This document shows positions 8,356 to 18,390 of a stretch of DNA of 32,936 nt, one piece after another; the stretch's first letter is position 1, and each line of letters opens with the position of its first letter. The stretch comes from a virus. The DNA lies in IMG/VR virus record IMGVR_UViG_3300025132_000155, positions 1 through 32,936 of that record, one strand, 5' to 3'. The position numbers and the translations under genes are program-made. Below the pieces are notes generated by a model. The model was not told the DNA's origin. It worked only from the letters and a program-made list of their open reading frames with translations, and ran no database searches.

Positions 8356-8853
8356 ATGGAGCTAGAGGCAGGTCACGTTGCACAATGGCTCAAAGAGGGA
8401 GAATTTCCTCCTTCGACACAATTCCTGTTGGATCAGTTGTATGAGTTTACAACCTCCACTGAGGAAAATGCGTACGTTTTAGAGCATTTTGAGCCGGATG
8501 TAATCAAGACGCTCATTGCTTACCATTACCTGAAAAAAACACTTATTTATCACACTACAGAGGGAGAGGTAGATGGTCTGTTTATGTGGTATCGCTGCGA
8601 TAAGAACTGGACGTGGGATGACATCTTGAACTGGACTCCAGACAGCAAAACGGGGAATTGCTACTTTCTTGCGTTCTTGTGGGCAAAAGGAGAGGCGTTG
8701 CGCCGCATGACGCTTGAGTTAATTGATCGGCAACCAGAAGTCATCCGGGGCGAGCTGTTTGGGTGCCGCGAGAGGCAGGATGGACCGCAGATAGTAAGAT
8801 ACGATCAACGTCTTTTGGTGAAAATATTGCAAAGTAATGGGAGGAAAAAGTAG
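8356..8853 (+). CDS. Hypothetical virion-module protein (165 aa)
   Basis: The ATG directly follows the preceding TAA, and the 3' end overlaps the next gene by 17 bases. The N-terminal half is helical and acidic. The conserved-looking core reads GLFMWYRCDKNWTWDDILNW, then PDSKTGNCYFLAFLWAKGEA, aromatic-rich and reminiscent of a short alpha/beta enzyme-like domain; I considered acyltransferase or GNAT folds but see no decisive motif. It ends with a helical basic tail. Location between fibre and internal virion proteins suggests a minor virion or assembly role. The gene is real; the function is unknown. Confidence 0.6.
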   Translation: MELEAGHVAQWLKEGEFPPSTQFLLDQLYEFTTSTEENAYVLEHFEPDVIKTLIAYHYLKKTLIYHTTEGEVDGLFMWYRCDKNWTWDDILNWTPDSKTGNCYFLAFLWAKGEALRRMTLELIDRQPEVIRGELFGCRERQDGPQIVRYDQRLLVKILQSNGRKK

Positions 8854-9925
8854 AGCACCGCAAATGCCGGACCCAATCGACCCTAACCAGTCGATGGGCG
8901 AGTTTCTGTTTGGAAGTGATTTCCAAGGAGGGGCAGGCATTACAGATCCTGAGTTTCAACGAAGATTGGTAGACGCAGAGCGTGAGTTCTCGCCCCAATA
9001 CGTTCAGAACGAACTGGCACGCCAAAACATGGCGTTGTTTGGCACTGACGATCAGCCAGGATTGTTAAATCTTTACGAGCAGGCAGCGCCTATTACTGAA
9101 AGAATGCGTGCTCAGACTGCCAGTGCGCAGCGAGAAGCCGACATTAGCGATGTCGAACAATATGGAGGAAGGGCAATTGAGGCGCTGCGGGCGGCAGATC
9201 CCGAGAGGGCAAGACTCATGCAGCAGCAGCAGGGACTCACAGATGACCTGTATGCCCGCGCACAAGGAGTTACACCCCAACAGACCAGAATGGCGCAGCA
9301 AAGCGCGAGAGAGGCATTTGGAGCCAGAGGGAGGGAAATGGACAATGCTGGTATGTTTGCCGAGGCGCTGGGCAGAGAAGAGCTAATGCGGGCAAACCGG
9401 GCAGAGGCGCAGGGCGCGGGCGCAAACCTGTACTCAATGCTGGCGGGCACAGGCGACCCCATGCTGGCAATCACTGGGCGACCGGCACAATCCATGCCTT
9501 ACAACTTCCAAACGGCACAGGGAGCAATGGGGGCGGCACAAAGGGGCACTCCGTCTCTGTTTAACCCTGACACCGGCTTGAATTTGGCAATGTCTCAACG
9601 TGGGCAGGATATGGAATACCAGTCCAACGTCTACGGAGCGCAACAGGCAGCAAGCGGGTCTGCCTTGGGAGGATTGTTTACTGGGATGGGTCAACTTGGT
9701 GCAGGTCTTGCACAAGCGGGGATTTTTGGTTCTGACCGCAACCTTAAAACAGACATCCAACGCATTGGCACACACACATCAGGTGTAGGCATCTACCAAT
9801 ACCGCTACAAAGGGTCACCGACTCAGCAGGTAGGCGTGATTGCGCAAGAAGTGCAGACAGTAAACCCGGAGGCAGTGGTAACGATGCCAAACGGATACCT
9901 TGGTGTTGACTACGGAAAGATATAA
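8837..9925 (+). CDS. Virion protein with C-terminal S74 intramolecular chaperone domain
   Basis: A 362-residue protein. Residues 1-230 are helical, rich in Ala, Gln, Met, Arg and Glu (for example RMAQQSAREAFGARGREMDN, GMFAEALGREELMRANRAEA), resembling internal or ejection proteins, followed by a Gly/Ala-rich hydrophobic stretch (about 271-297). The C-terminus begins at GSDRNLKTDIQRIG and continues VGVIAQEVQTVNPEAV ... YLGVDYGKI, the endosialidase-type intramolecular chaperone/peptidase S74 domain; Ser299 and Lys304 are the expected self-cleavage dyad. S74 domains usually trimerise fibres and cleave themselves off. The domain is short (about 64 residues), so it may be a minimal version. It may be a fibre, or an internal protein using the chaperone for folding. 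Confidence 0.7.
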   Translation: MGGKSRAPQMPDPIDPNQSMGEFLFGSDFQGGAGITDPEFQRRLVDAEREFSPQYVQNELARQNMALFGTDDQPGLLNLYEQAAPITERMRAQTASAQREADISDVEQYGGRAIEALRAADPERARLMQQQQGLTDDLYARAQGVTPQQTRMAQQSAREAFGARGREMDNAGMFAEALGREELMRANRAEAQGAGANLYSMLAGTGDPMLAITGRPAQSMPYNFQTAQGAMGAAQRGTPSLFNPDTGLNLAMSQRGQDMEYQSNVYGAQQAASGSALGGLFTGMGQLGAGLAQAGIFGSDRNLKTDIQRIGTHTSGVGIYQYRYKGSPTQQVGVIAQEVQTVNPEAVVTMPNGYLGVDYGKI

Positions 9926-9927
9926 AC

Positions 9928-12087
9928 ATGGCTAGAATAGGAGACACAGTTGACCCGCGACTTATGCGGGCAGACACCAGCGGCATTTTGCGCGGATCAG
10001 CAGCAGGAGCAGCGGCAATGGGTCAAGGGATTGCAAACTTGGGGGCAGGACTTGGGCAAGCGGCGCAGACCATCGGTGCAAACAAAAACGCCGTCAAAGA
10101 TGGCAAAGAGATGGCAAAGGCAATGCTTCAGTTGCATGGCGCAAAGTCTGAAATTGGCAAGGTGCTGCTTCCGGTTGTTGACGCCTTTGATTCTGAGGAG
10201 GTGCGGTTTTCAGAAAAGCTAGGTCTTGCTAGGCGGTTGACTCCGCTAATTGGTGCAGCAACGCAAAAGCAAGCGCAGGACATTGCTGCTGAAACACGTA
10301 AACAACAAGATCGCTTTGAGCGCCGTAAGTTGGGGCAAGGTGATCGCGCCTTAAACTTAGAAAGCCGCAAACTAAAAGCTGCTGAAAGCGCGGCGCGTGG
10401 TGGGTTAGGACCAAATAATCTTGATCCTGTCACTCTTGATTTTAACAAGAAAATGCTCACTGACATTACCCCTTTGATGGCAGGGGGGGCAGAACTTGTG
10501 CAGCAAAAAATTGATAGTCTTGATGAGGTTATTGAAGTGCTAACGCCGGGAGAAGACCGGCAGGTAACCGTAGTTACAGGTCCGCTTGTTGGCACGATGC
10601 CTGAGTTTGCAAAAAAACGTCTTTTGCAAAACACGACTAAATACAAAGACATCGTTAAAGGCATTACTTTTGAGTCGTTGAAGGAAATTCTTGGCTCGCA
10701 GTTTACTCAGGAGGAGGCGCAGGAATTTGTCCGATTAGCGTGGGACGATCTAGCGCAAGAAGGAATTAATGCGGACAAAGTGCGTGCTCTCAAAAAGAAG
10801 TTGCAGGGCAAGCTCGATGCCCAAATGAAATATGTAGACCAGTATAAAAGACTTGGATACATGACTCCTGACGCTGGACTGGGTGCAGCAAGTCCGTCAG
10901 GGCAAGCGCCCGGTGCAGCGCCAACACCAGCAACCTCATCGCGTTTAGGCGGGTTTAGACAAAGAAGAGAAGGCGCAGCGCAACCTGCCGTGCCGGGAGC
11001 GCCCGCAGCTCCTACAGCGCCTGCTTCACAACAGGAGTTTAACGCTCCTGCTTTTGAAGATCTTAGTCCTGAAGAGCAAGAAGCACACAGAGAAAGAAAG
11101 CGGCAGCGCATAGCAGACCGCGCACCGGTCGCGCTTCCTGTTGCTCCAGGACAAGCGCAAGCGGTCATAGAACCGGGGCGCGTGCGCCAACCAAGAGGCG
11201 CTCAACCAGTTGCGCCCACTCAAGAATTGCCAACCGGTTCTGATCTTGTCGAAGGTCCGGGCGGGGTCATGTATGAAAGCATTGATCCGCCAATTGGACC
11301 GTCATTTTTGCGTAAAGTTCCGCAAGCAGACGTTCCAGTAGAAGGCGCAGCAGAAGCAGATCCGGTGCAAGCGGTGCCGGTGCCAGAGCCGCAAGCGGTC
11401 ACGCCGATGTCAGATCGAAACTTTGCTCGCGGAGCAAGGCAAGCGCCTGTCATTCCTGCCGAGATTCGGACAGCTACGAAAATTGTTGGGGAACGGTTGC
11501 CAAGAGCAACTTCTGCATTAGCAAAACAGATTCAACATGACGCTTCTGCACAGTTAAAAATTGTGCCTGAGTTTTCACCATCAGCAACTGCTCGCGCCGC
11601 TTTACGAAAAGAAGGAACAACTCTTGTTAATCTGGACTCCAACCACAGTGGCTTTAAGGCAGACGGCAAAACGCCGAAAAAGCGTGTTTTGGATCCTAAG
11701 ATGATCCTGCCTGATGACGCAACCGAGCAGGACAAAATGCGTGCAAGGATGGCAATTGAGCTGATGGACGAGTTGTATGATTCGGTCCACGGCAAAATGC
11801 CTAAAAGCAGTCCTGACAGCAGAGTGCTGACCCGGTCGCAAAATGAAGGCAGAGGACGCAAAGGGATTACCCACACCGAGTTGTTTGCTGTGACTGACAA
11901 CAAGATGGTCAACTTCCTAAAGACGCTGGAAGGCGGCAAAGAATACGCAAACATTTTGCGAACTGCTTACGGTGACCTAGACAAAATTAAGTTTTTCCTG
12001 CCGCATTCTGAGGCAAGTCCGGGCGCTAAAACCGACAAAGGAAGCACAGAGGCAGACCTTGCGCTGCACTTTATGAAATACCTGTAG
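9928..12087 (+). CDS. Putative internal virion/DNA-ejection protein (719 aa)
   Basis: The N-terminal 60 residues are Gly/Ala-rich and weakly amphipathic (ILRGSAAGAAAMGQGIANLG), typical of podovirus ejection proteins that enter the host envelope. Residues about 60-170 are helical and coiled (HGAKSEIGKVL, KQAQDIAAETRKQQDRFERR). Residues about 310-500 form a long Pro/Ala/Gln linker likely to be disordered. The C-terminal 200 residues are folded-looking, with KPGIT-like and EGGKEYANILRTAYGDLDKI segments but no enzyme motif I recognise. It lies immediately upstream of the giant polyvalent protein with a five-base gap, as in T7 gp14-15-16 and P22 gp7-20-16 style cassettes. The assignment is by architecture and position. 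Confidence 0.55.
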   Translation: MARIGDTVDPRLMRADTSGILRGSAAGAAAMGQGIANLGAGLGQAAQTIGANKNAVKDGKEMAKAMLQLHGAKSEIGKVLLPVVDAFDSEEVRFSEKLGLARRLTPLIGAATQKQAQDIAAETRKQQDRFERRKLGQGDRALNLESRKLKAAESAARGGLGPNNLDPVTLDFNKKMLTDITPLMAGGAELVQQKIDSLDEVIEVLTPGEDRQVTVVTGPLVGTMPEFAKKRLLQNTTKYKDIVKGITFESLKEILGSQFTQEEAQEFVRLAWDDLAQEGINADKVRALKKKLQGKLDAQMKYVDQYKRLGYMTPDAGLGAASPSGQAPGAAPTPATSSRLGGFRQRREGAAQPAVPGAPAAPTAPASQQEFNAPAFEDLSPEEQEAHRERKRQRIADRAPVALPVAPGQAQAVIEPGRVRQPRGAQPVAPTQELPTGSDLVEGPGGVMYESIDPPIGPSFLRKVPQADVPVEGAAEADPVQAVPVPEPQAVTPMSDRNFARGARQAPVIPAEIRTATKIVGERLPRATSALAKQIQHDASAQLKIVPEFSPSATARAALRKEGTTLVNLDSNHSGFKADGKTPKKRVLDPKMILPDDATEQDKMRARMAIELMDELYDSVHGKMPKSSPDSRVLTRSQNEGRGRKGITHTELFAVTDNKMVNFLKTLEGGKEYANILRTAYGDLDKIKFFLPHSEASPGAKTDKGSTEADLALHFMKYL

Positions 12088-12092
12088 ATGCA

Positions 12093-15000
12093 ATGCCTCC
12101 ACCAGTTGCTGAAGAAGACCAAGATTTGCTGCGCAATGGTCTAATTAACGAAAACTCTGAGCTAACTCCGCAGGGTAGTGACCTGCTCAACAACGCAGAG
12201 CAATCTGGAGAAGACCCAGATGAGATGCTCGACTTCTTCTTGAAGGGGTGGATTGACACAGGTTTAAATCTGACGCCGGATGGAGCAATCTGGGAAGGAG
12301 TCATGGAACGTGGTCTCCAAGACATTTTGGACGAACCTAACCGCGCTAAAGGGGCACAGATGTACATGAGGGCGCGTGACAATGGCGCTCTTGATTGGTG
12401 GAAAGATCAGACCGGTGAAGACTATGAGGACACCGCAGAATTTGTGGCGCACGCTGCAAAGAATTTTTTGCCAATGGCAGGGTCTTTATTTGGAGAACTA
12501 GCAAAGGTGCCGGGAGGACTGTATAAAGCGTTTGAGGTCGCTGAAAGAAGCAAACCCTGGTACGCGCAAACTCCGGCGGGTTGGATTTTGGGTGCTGTTA
12601 AAGGTCCACCAACTCAGGAAGAGCTGGACCGGGTTAAAGTGGGGGTTGATGCCTACGCAAAAGAGGCGTTAATAAGAATGCCCGCCACAATGAGTCATGG
12701 TGCTGCCGCTGCTTTGACTCACGGACCTGGGACAAAGCATTTGTTTTCTGATGAAGACCGGGCGCTCACGGCATATCTTTACCGAAAAGCGCAGCACGAT
12801 ATTGAAAAGATTGAGACCGGGGTAGCGATTGCAAGTGCAGCAGATTTTGCGGCAACAACTGCGGTTGCCGTTGCTGACAAAGCTACGCTCGGATTGGTGT
12901 CTGAAGAGCTGGATGAACTGATTGAGGAGGAACGCGAAAACAATTTTTACGGACAATCAGGAGTTCGAGACACAGTTAAAACAGCAGAGCAGCAATTGGA
13001 CGAATTGGACCGGGCAGAGGGCATTGATCCTGACGTGCCGTTTTACCTCCGTCCTGCGCAACAACAGACCCGGGCAGAAAAAGCAAAAGGCACTGGCACC
13101 GCAGTTGGGATGATTTTGTCCCCAGATACTGCTGCAACTCTTGGCTATGCCATGCTTCCAAAAGCAGGGTTGACGATGTCGATGCGCAAGGCGCTGACGC
13201 TGACAGATGAGTTGTTGGCGTTGCGAGGCAAGCGCGAGTTGCTCCAAGCATCACAAAAAGCGGCAGCAGCAAGTCCTTACGGCAAACAAGCAGCGACAGG
13301 GTTGCAACGTCAGATTGACAATATTGACGAAAACCTCCGCCTGACACAGAAGCGTTTGGAGCGCGTGCAGCAGTCTGTTGAACCAAAAGCATTGGCGGCA
13401 CTGGGGCAGGTTGGAAGGAACTTGCGCAGCGTTCCTCTGCAAGTTGCTGGCAATACGCTAGAAGCGACAGGCAAGGTGCTTCAGCGATTTAATCCGGCTA
13501 TGTCTGCCGCCACACAAGGCGCTGCGTTGTTTGCGCTGACAGGAGGCAATCCGTTTTATGGGGCGTTGGGAGTACTCACTGGTATGACCGGGAAAAGCAG
13601 CAAGGTGCTTGCGTTTGGGCAGCAGGTGTCGCGCCTGGGGGCAGAGTGGACAAAGCGCAGGACAGCAATTCCCTACTTTCGCAAGTTAGCAGAAGAGTCC
13701 ACCGACAGCGCGTTCCGCAGAAACCTTTTCTTGGCGGGAGAGATGGCAATCTCCAGACCAATTCGCGCAACTCGCAACTTTGCTAATCTGTATCGCAGAG
13801 CGTTCATTGCAGAGGTTCCTTTTAGTTACATCGCCGCAGGGGGCGCATCTTATGCCGGGGGCAACTGGTTGACTGACGCAATGGCAGAGGCGCTTGGGTT
13901 TGAAGCTCCAATGGGATTGACCGGGCAGTTGATGGGCAGCGTCATGGGCATGAAAACTGCCGGCACAGTCGAGGAGCAAAACCGGCTTGCCATGAATGCC
14001 GCTCTCAACTTTCGAGATGAGTTTTTGCGCGATCCTGACAAGCGCAAGGCGTTTGATAACTTGTCGCCCGTTAGCAAAAAGGCACTCGGCAACTACCACA
14101 CTGCTTTTCCTGACGTTCACTGGGACTTTGATGTTACTGTTGAAAACGGCAGTTCCTATTACGACGAAGACTCAAACACCATTCGCATTAATCCTAGCGA
14201 CCCACGAGGAGCAGAGGTAGCAATGGCGCACGAGTTTAGGCACTTCCTAGACTCCCAAGGGTTTCAGCAATCTGTTGTTGAAGAGTTGATTGGACCGACA
14301 GGCATTTTAACTGTGGGCGACGGCAAAGGAGGCAGGACGCTTATGCCCACCTTTGTTACTTGGTCTGAAAATGAAAACCGGTTGCGGGGCAACAAGTGGG
14401 ATTTGTCCCGGGAAGACAGCGCAGACTGGGCAGACGCTGCGCTTGAGTGGGCAGCGTATTCCTCGATGGACGGCATAGCACGAAGCGTGCGGCACAATGC
14501 TCTAATCGAAGCAGCAAAAAAGCATCCGTGGATGCGCAGTTTGTTTGACGCAATCATGCCCGCTTCTTTTAGACAAAAGAGTCTGATGAACATGGGATTG
14601 CTTTTTGAGCCGGATGGCACAGTTGCAGTGCGCAAAGGTCTTCCAGGCAAAGATGCTTACAAAGATCAGTCCGCTGTAGCAAAGCGCATACAAAAGTATA
14701 TGCGCGACCGGGCAGGGATCGGGATGACAGATGCTGACCGCGCCGACTTAACTGACCCGGAAAGCAAGAAAAGGGATCCCAATGCAATCTTGCCTAACGA
14801 CAAAGAAGGTCTGAATCAGGTTGAGACAACGCTGACTACCGATCTTGAGCACGATGCAGACGGCAACGTCATCTACAAGAACGGCGAGGCACAAATAATT
14901 TCACAGGAGACAGCAACCGCCCGCGCCGGGGAAGGGCAACCGTTGTTTGGTCCGCAGTTGGAAGCAGAAATTAACACAGAGCTTCCAAAAGTAAACGTAG

Positions 15001-18000
15001 GCAGAGGCACCGATAACGGCACTGACCTTACTGGCGCGGCAAAGATGCAAGGACCAGTGCAGGCTGATCAGCTTACAGGTGCGGCAAAACTAAAGGAGCT
15101 TCTGCGCAGTTTGCCTTACAGCGATTACCAAATGACGATGATTGATGAGATTATCGACATTCTTACCAATCCTGACCGGGCAGGGGAGTCTGTCCTGTCT
15201 TTGTATTTCCCGGCGTGGCGCAAAAAGAGAGCAAAAGGCAACTGGCGCAACTTTGTGCCAAAGAAAGGCATTGCTGGTAAGTGGACCAAATGGGCGCCCT
15301 ACGCGCTGGTGCAAAGCGATGTAGGCAACTTGCTGGTCTACGGGATCTCGCACGATCAAGTAGCAGAAAACATCGCAACGCTTGCAAAGAGCGCAGCAGG
15401 TCGAAAGCTATACGATGGGAACGCTGGACGCATTGCTGCGGACTTTGAGCTAATGGTCAAAAACTGGGGCAAAGACATTAAGAACATTACCCAGTTCACA
15501 GACGAGCAGCTTAACTTCTTAAACGCTATTTTTGGCAACTTAGGAAAAGGCAATCCTGACTTTAACCCTGCGCTGCTTGAAGCGCCGTTCAAGAAGCTAC
15601 GTCCTGCGGTCAGGTCATTCCGTCTCGACCGCATCAATCGTCTGCAAACTCTTCCCCGGGATCCTTTCCCGTTTGCTCTTGAAAAGGGCAAGCGCCGGGA
15701 GTTGCCTTTTGGGGAGCAGGCGATGGAAGGGGAAAAAGGAACCTCACTGACGGTCTACCACGGAGGCACTCTTGACGCTGACAGGCACGGAGGGTTGCTG
15801 TTTACAAGTGCTGACCGCAGACAGGCAGAAGCATACGCAGAGGAAGAGGGCGCACCTGTAAGTCAGTTTACTATTGATCCAGCAACAATCGCTACTGAAG
15901 AACAAGCGTTCCAAGTCATGGAGGAGCTGGGGATTGTGCCCTTGGACCCCAACCTAGCAGGTGCGGTTGGGCGGCGCGAGGGAATGCTGCAAGAATACTT
16001 AGACAACGATCCTGTCTTTGACTACCGGATTGGAGCCGAACAAAGGCGCAAGTTCGTTGCCGAAATGAAGTCCCGGGGGTTTACGGGGGTCAAGTCAACT
16101 GGGGTCAACGCAGTCACTACCACTGACACCAACGTCCAAGAATACATCTTATTTGAAGTCCCCGCGACTCAAGACGCAAGCAGACCCACCACGCCAATAG
16201 TTGAGCCAGGTCAACGCCGGGAGATGCCGCTTGAGCAACCTGACTTTTACGGGATGCGGTCACCAACTGTTGAAAAACTAAGTGAGAAGGTGCAAGGCAA
16301 ACGAGCAAGCGCCGATCAACTTAGAGCTTTAATCAGCGCAAAGAAAGGACTGGTCAACCAAGAGGAGGTTAAGTGGTTAATGGTTGAAGACCTTATCGAC
16401 AGGCTGGCTCGACAGCACAACGGCAAGGTGCCGGTTGCAGAGTTTTTTGAAGAACTGCGTGAGCGAGGAAACCAACTGATACAGGAAGTTGAGTTCCGTG
16501 AATTTTTTCCAGAAGGCGAAATTACGCCTGAACAATGGCAACTTGACGAAAGAAAATTGGAAATAGGAACTTCAGGAGGAGACGCTGTCGCGCAGGTGAT
16601 AGATGAGCACCTTGCAGAAGAAAGCGTGGGTGTGATTGCTGCAAACCAACGCAAACGAGTGCCCGGAAGACATATAGACGTTTTTGAGCACCAAGAAATT
16701 GGCACGCCTATGTATGGCTATGTTGAAGACCTTACGGACGGCGACACAGCATACAGGCTTTTGATTCATACCATTCATGGCGTCAGGGTTCCTCATGGAT
16801 CAAAGACATTCAGAGATGTCCATGAAGGTCGATCATGGTTGGAAAGGTTTGTTGAAAAGCGATTGGAAACCCGTCTTCGGCAGGAAAACCCCAAACCTCT
16901 TTATGGGCGATACACTTTGAACGGGGGCGTAGATTACAAGGAGCGGTTGCTTGTGGTCGGGCAGGGTAGAAATATTCGCTACGCAGACTCAGCTCGGGAA
17001 TATAGCTCAAATCACTTTACGAGCGCACAGTTAGGCCGAAAGACGAAGGGATACGTTGCTCATTCTCGCCAGAAGACCAGAAAAGCAGAAGACGGCACGA
17101 CAGGCACGTTCCTTGAGGAGGTGCAGAGTGATCGTCACCAGAAGGGGCAGAGGGAAGGGTATGCGGAGCTACTTTCAGAAGACGAAAAGCTCAAGCTCAA
17201 GAGGGATCTAAGACAAACTCAAATAGAGATCGAAAAAAATTCCAATGCTTATCGCGTAGAAAAAAACAGGGGGCGTGTTTCTGACGAGCAGTTCGCGAAA
17301 TTTGAAGAGAACCACAACCGATTAAGAAGGCAACAAAACGAGCTTGAGAAAAAATTGGCGAATACCGAAATCGGTGTCCCTGACGCTCCATACCGTGACT
17401 CCAATGCGTGGATTTTGGCACTGTTCAAGCGTGCCTTAAAGGATGCCGTAGACCAGAACCACGACTGGGTTGGGTGGACTGACGGGGACACGCAAAATGA
17501 GAGGTATGACATCAATCTGGCAGATACGTTTAGTTTTATTCGGTGGGACGGAGATATGTTATATGCCGAAAATAACGAGGGGGGGCAAATAGACGAATCT
17601 GTAAGCAGGGATGAACTCGCGGACTACGTTGGGCAGGATCTTGCCGTTAGGTTGCAAAACGACTATGATGCTAGTGAGCAGCGTTTTGACAATTTGGTTA
17701 CTGAAAACACGGAGGAGTTAATCAAGGAATATTCTAAGGAAGAAAACCTGGGGGAACGGCCGGAAGCGCCAGCAACCCCAATGTCTGAACAGGAAGCTCT
17801 TAACCTTCGATCAGCGCAAAACGAATGGGATCTTAAAGAAGATGAAATTCGAGAAAGGGCATATGAAGAGGCAGTTGAAGACGCTTACAATACGGGAGGA
17901 GGCGCAGAGGGCGTTCTAGAAGGGGATGAATTAGAAGATAATTCAGAAGGGGATCCCGAACCTTTCCGCAGAATGTATGACCGTCAGATTCCTAACGTGG

Positions 18001-18134
18001 TAAACAAATACCTTAAAAAACATAAGGTAAAAGCTAACCCTGATGAACTTATCGACGGTCAGAATTTCTGGAGAGTCGATATTTCAGACGCAATGCGAAC
18101 CGACATTCAGGAAAACGGGCAACCTCGATTCTAG
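12093..18134 (+). CDS. Giant polyvalent internal virion protein (2013 aa) with zincin and ART-like domains
   Basis: The largest gene here. Residues about 350-620 include Ala/Gly-rich hydrophobic segments that may insert in membranes. HEFRH at 713-717 is an HExxH zincin signature preceded by a typical strand-helix run (TIRINPSDPRGAEVAMAHEF). About 1218-1345 (LTVYHGGTL ... LLFTSADRRQAEAYAEEE ... NVQEYILFEV) resembles the ART-like fold of polyvalent proteins. About 1370-1475 (FYGMRSPTVEKLSEKVQ ... VKWLMVEDLIDRL) is a frequent phage polyvalent module. About 1655-2010 carries EVQSDRHQKGQREGY, APYRDSNAWILALFKRAL, WTDGDTQNERYD and DISDAMRTDIQENGQPRF, a block shared by many polyvalent/MuF-like proteins. 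Such proteins are packaged and injected; peptidoglycan passage, protease or ADP-ribosylation roles are inferred and not shown. Confidence 0.75.
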   Translation: MPPPVAEEDQDLLRNGLINENSELTPQGSDLLNNAEQSGEDPDEMLDFFLKGWIDTGLNLTPDGAIWEGVMERGLQDILDEPNRAKGAQMYMRARDNGALDWWKDQTGEDYEDTAEFVAHAAKNFLPMAGSLFGELAKVPGGLYKAFEVAERSKPWYAQTPAGWILGAVKGPPTQEELDRVKVGVDAYAKEALIRMPATMSHGAAAALTHGPGTKHLFSDEDRALTAYLYRKAQHDIEKIETGVAIASAADFAATTAVAVADKATLGLVSEELDELIEEERENNFYGQSGVRDTVKTAEQQLDELDRAEGIDPDVPFYLRPAQQQTRAEKAKGTGTAVGMILSPDTAATLGYAMLPKAGLTMSMRKALTLTDELLALRGKRELLQASQKAAAASPYGKQAATGLQRQIDNIDENLRLTQKRLERVQQSVEPKALAALGQVGRNLRSVPLQVAGNTLEATGKVLQRFNPAMSAATQGAALFALTGGNPFYGALGVLTGMTGKSSKVLAFGQQVSRLGAEWTKRRTAIPYFRKLAEESTDSAFRRNLFLAGEMAISRPIRATRNFANLYRRAFIAEVPFSYIAAGGASYAGGNWLTDAMAEALGFEAPMGLTGQLMGSVMGMKTAGTVEEQNRLAMNAALNFRDEFLRDPDKRKAFDNLSPVSKKALGNYHTAFPDVHWDFDVTVENGSSYYDEDSNTIRINPSDPRGAEVAMAHEFRHFLDSQGFQQSVVEELIGPTGILTVGDGKGGRTLMPTFVTWSENENRLRGNKWDLSREDSADWADAALEWAAYSSMDGIARSVRHNALIEAAKKHPWMRSLFDAIMPASFRQKSLMNMGLLFEPDGTVAVRKGLPGKDAYKDQSAVAKRIQKYMRDRAGIGMTDADRADLTDPESKKRDPNAILPNDKEGLNQVETTLTTDLEHDADGNVIYKNGEAQIISQETATARAGEGQPLFGPQLEAEINTELPKVNVGRGTDNGTDLTGAAKMQGPVQADQLTGAAKLKELLRSLPYSDYQMTMIDEIIDILTNPDRAGESVLSLYFPAWRKKRAKGNWRNFVPKKGIAGKWTKWAPYALVQSDVGNLLVYGISHDQVAENIATLAKSAAGRKLYDGNAGRIAADFELMVKNWGKDIKNITQFTDEQLNFLNAIFGNLGKGNPDFNPALLEAPFKKLRPAVRSFRLDRINRLQTLPRDPFPFALEKGKRRELPFGEQAMEGEKGTSLTVYHGGTLDADRHGGLLFTSADRRQAEAYAEEEGAPVSQFTIDPATIATEEQAFQVMEELGIVPLDPNLAGAVGRREGMLQEYLDNDPVFDYRIGAEQRRKFVAEMKSRGFTGVKSTGVNAVTTTDTNVQEYILFEVPATQDASRPTTPIVEPGQRREMPLEQPDFYGMRSPTVEKLSEKVQGKRASADQLRALISAKKGLVNQEEVKWLMVEDLIDRLARQHNGKVPVAEFFEELRERGNQLIQEVEFREFFPEGEITPEQWQLDERKLEIGTSGGDAVAQVIDEHLAEESVGVIAANQRKRVPGRHIDVFEHQEIGTPMYGYVEDLTDGDTAYRLLIHTIHGVRVPHGSKTFRDVHEGRSWLERFVEKRLETRLRQENPKPLYGRYTLNGGVDYKERLLVVGQGRNIRYADSAREYSSNHFTSAQLGRKTKGYVAHSRQKTRKAEDGTTGTFLEEVQSDRHQKGQREGYAELLSEDEKLKLKRDLRQTQIEIEKNSNAYRVEKNRGRVSDEQFAKFEENHNRLRRQQNELEKKLANTEIGVPDAPYRDSNAWILALFKRALKDAVDQNHDWVGWTDGDTQNERYDINLADTFSFIRWDGDMLYAENNEGGQIDESVSRDELADYVGQDLAVRLQNDYDASEQRFDNLVTENTEELIKEYSKEENLGERPEAPATPMSEQEALNLRSAQNEWDLKEDEIRERAYEEAVEDAYNTGGGAEGVLEGDELEDNSEGDPEPFRRMYDRQIPNVVNKYLKKHKVKANPDELIDGQNFWRVDISDAMRTDIQENGQPRF

Positions 18135-18171
18135 TTGAACCTTGGTGAAGAACCTATAAACCCTGTAGAAG

Positions 18172-18390
18172 ATGGCAGAACGAGCAACAGCAACACCTGA
18201 CGCGCCTAAACGTGCCGCAGACCGTCTGCCAAGGGTTCCTGAAATCCTGTTTCTGCTTGAGAGAAAGAAAGCAGAAAGGAAGGAGATGGAGGACGCTGAG
18301 AAGTATAGCTTGGTGCCCCCTCAGTCCGGTTCTGCTCCGCTACCCAGCGAGGTAGACCCTCCCATTACCCGGGACGATTTCCAGCAGTAA
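18172..18390 (+). CDS. Short hypothetical protein at the end of the virion operon
   Basis: A 72-residue charged protein, starting with ATG 37 bases after the giant internal protein. The Lys/Glu helix EILFLLERKKAERKEMEDAE is flanked by Pro/Ala-rich, probably disordered ends. No domain is recognised. It is the last + strand gene before the attachment site and could be the remnant or accessory tail of the virion operon. Coding status is likely but not certain because it is short and low in complexity. Confidence 0.45.
   Translation: MAERATATPDAPKRAADRLPRVPEILFLLERKKAERKEMEDAEKYSLVPPQSGSAPLPSEVDPPITRDDFQQ

Noticed and set aside
8356-8853. Lysine-acyltransferase or GNAT identity for the 165-residue protein
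   Set aside because: The aromatic core is suggestive, but no catalytic or acyl-CoA binding motif can be pointed to, so it is left as hypothetical.
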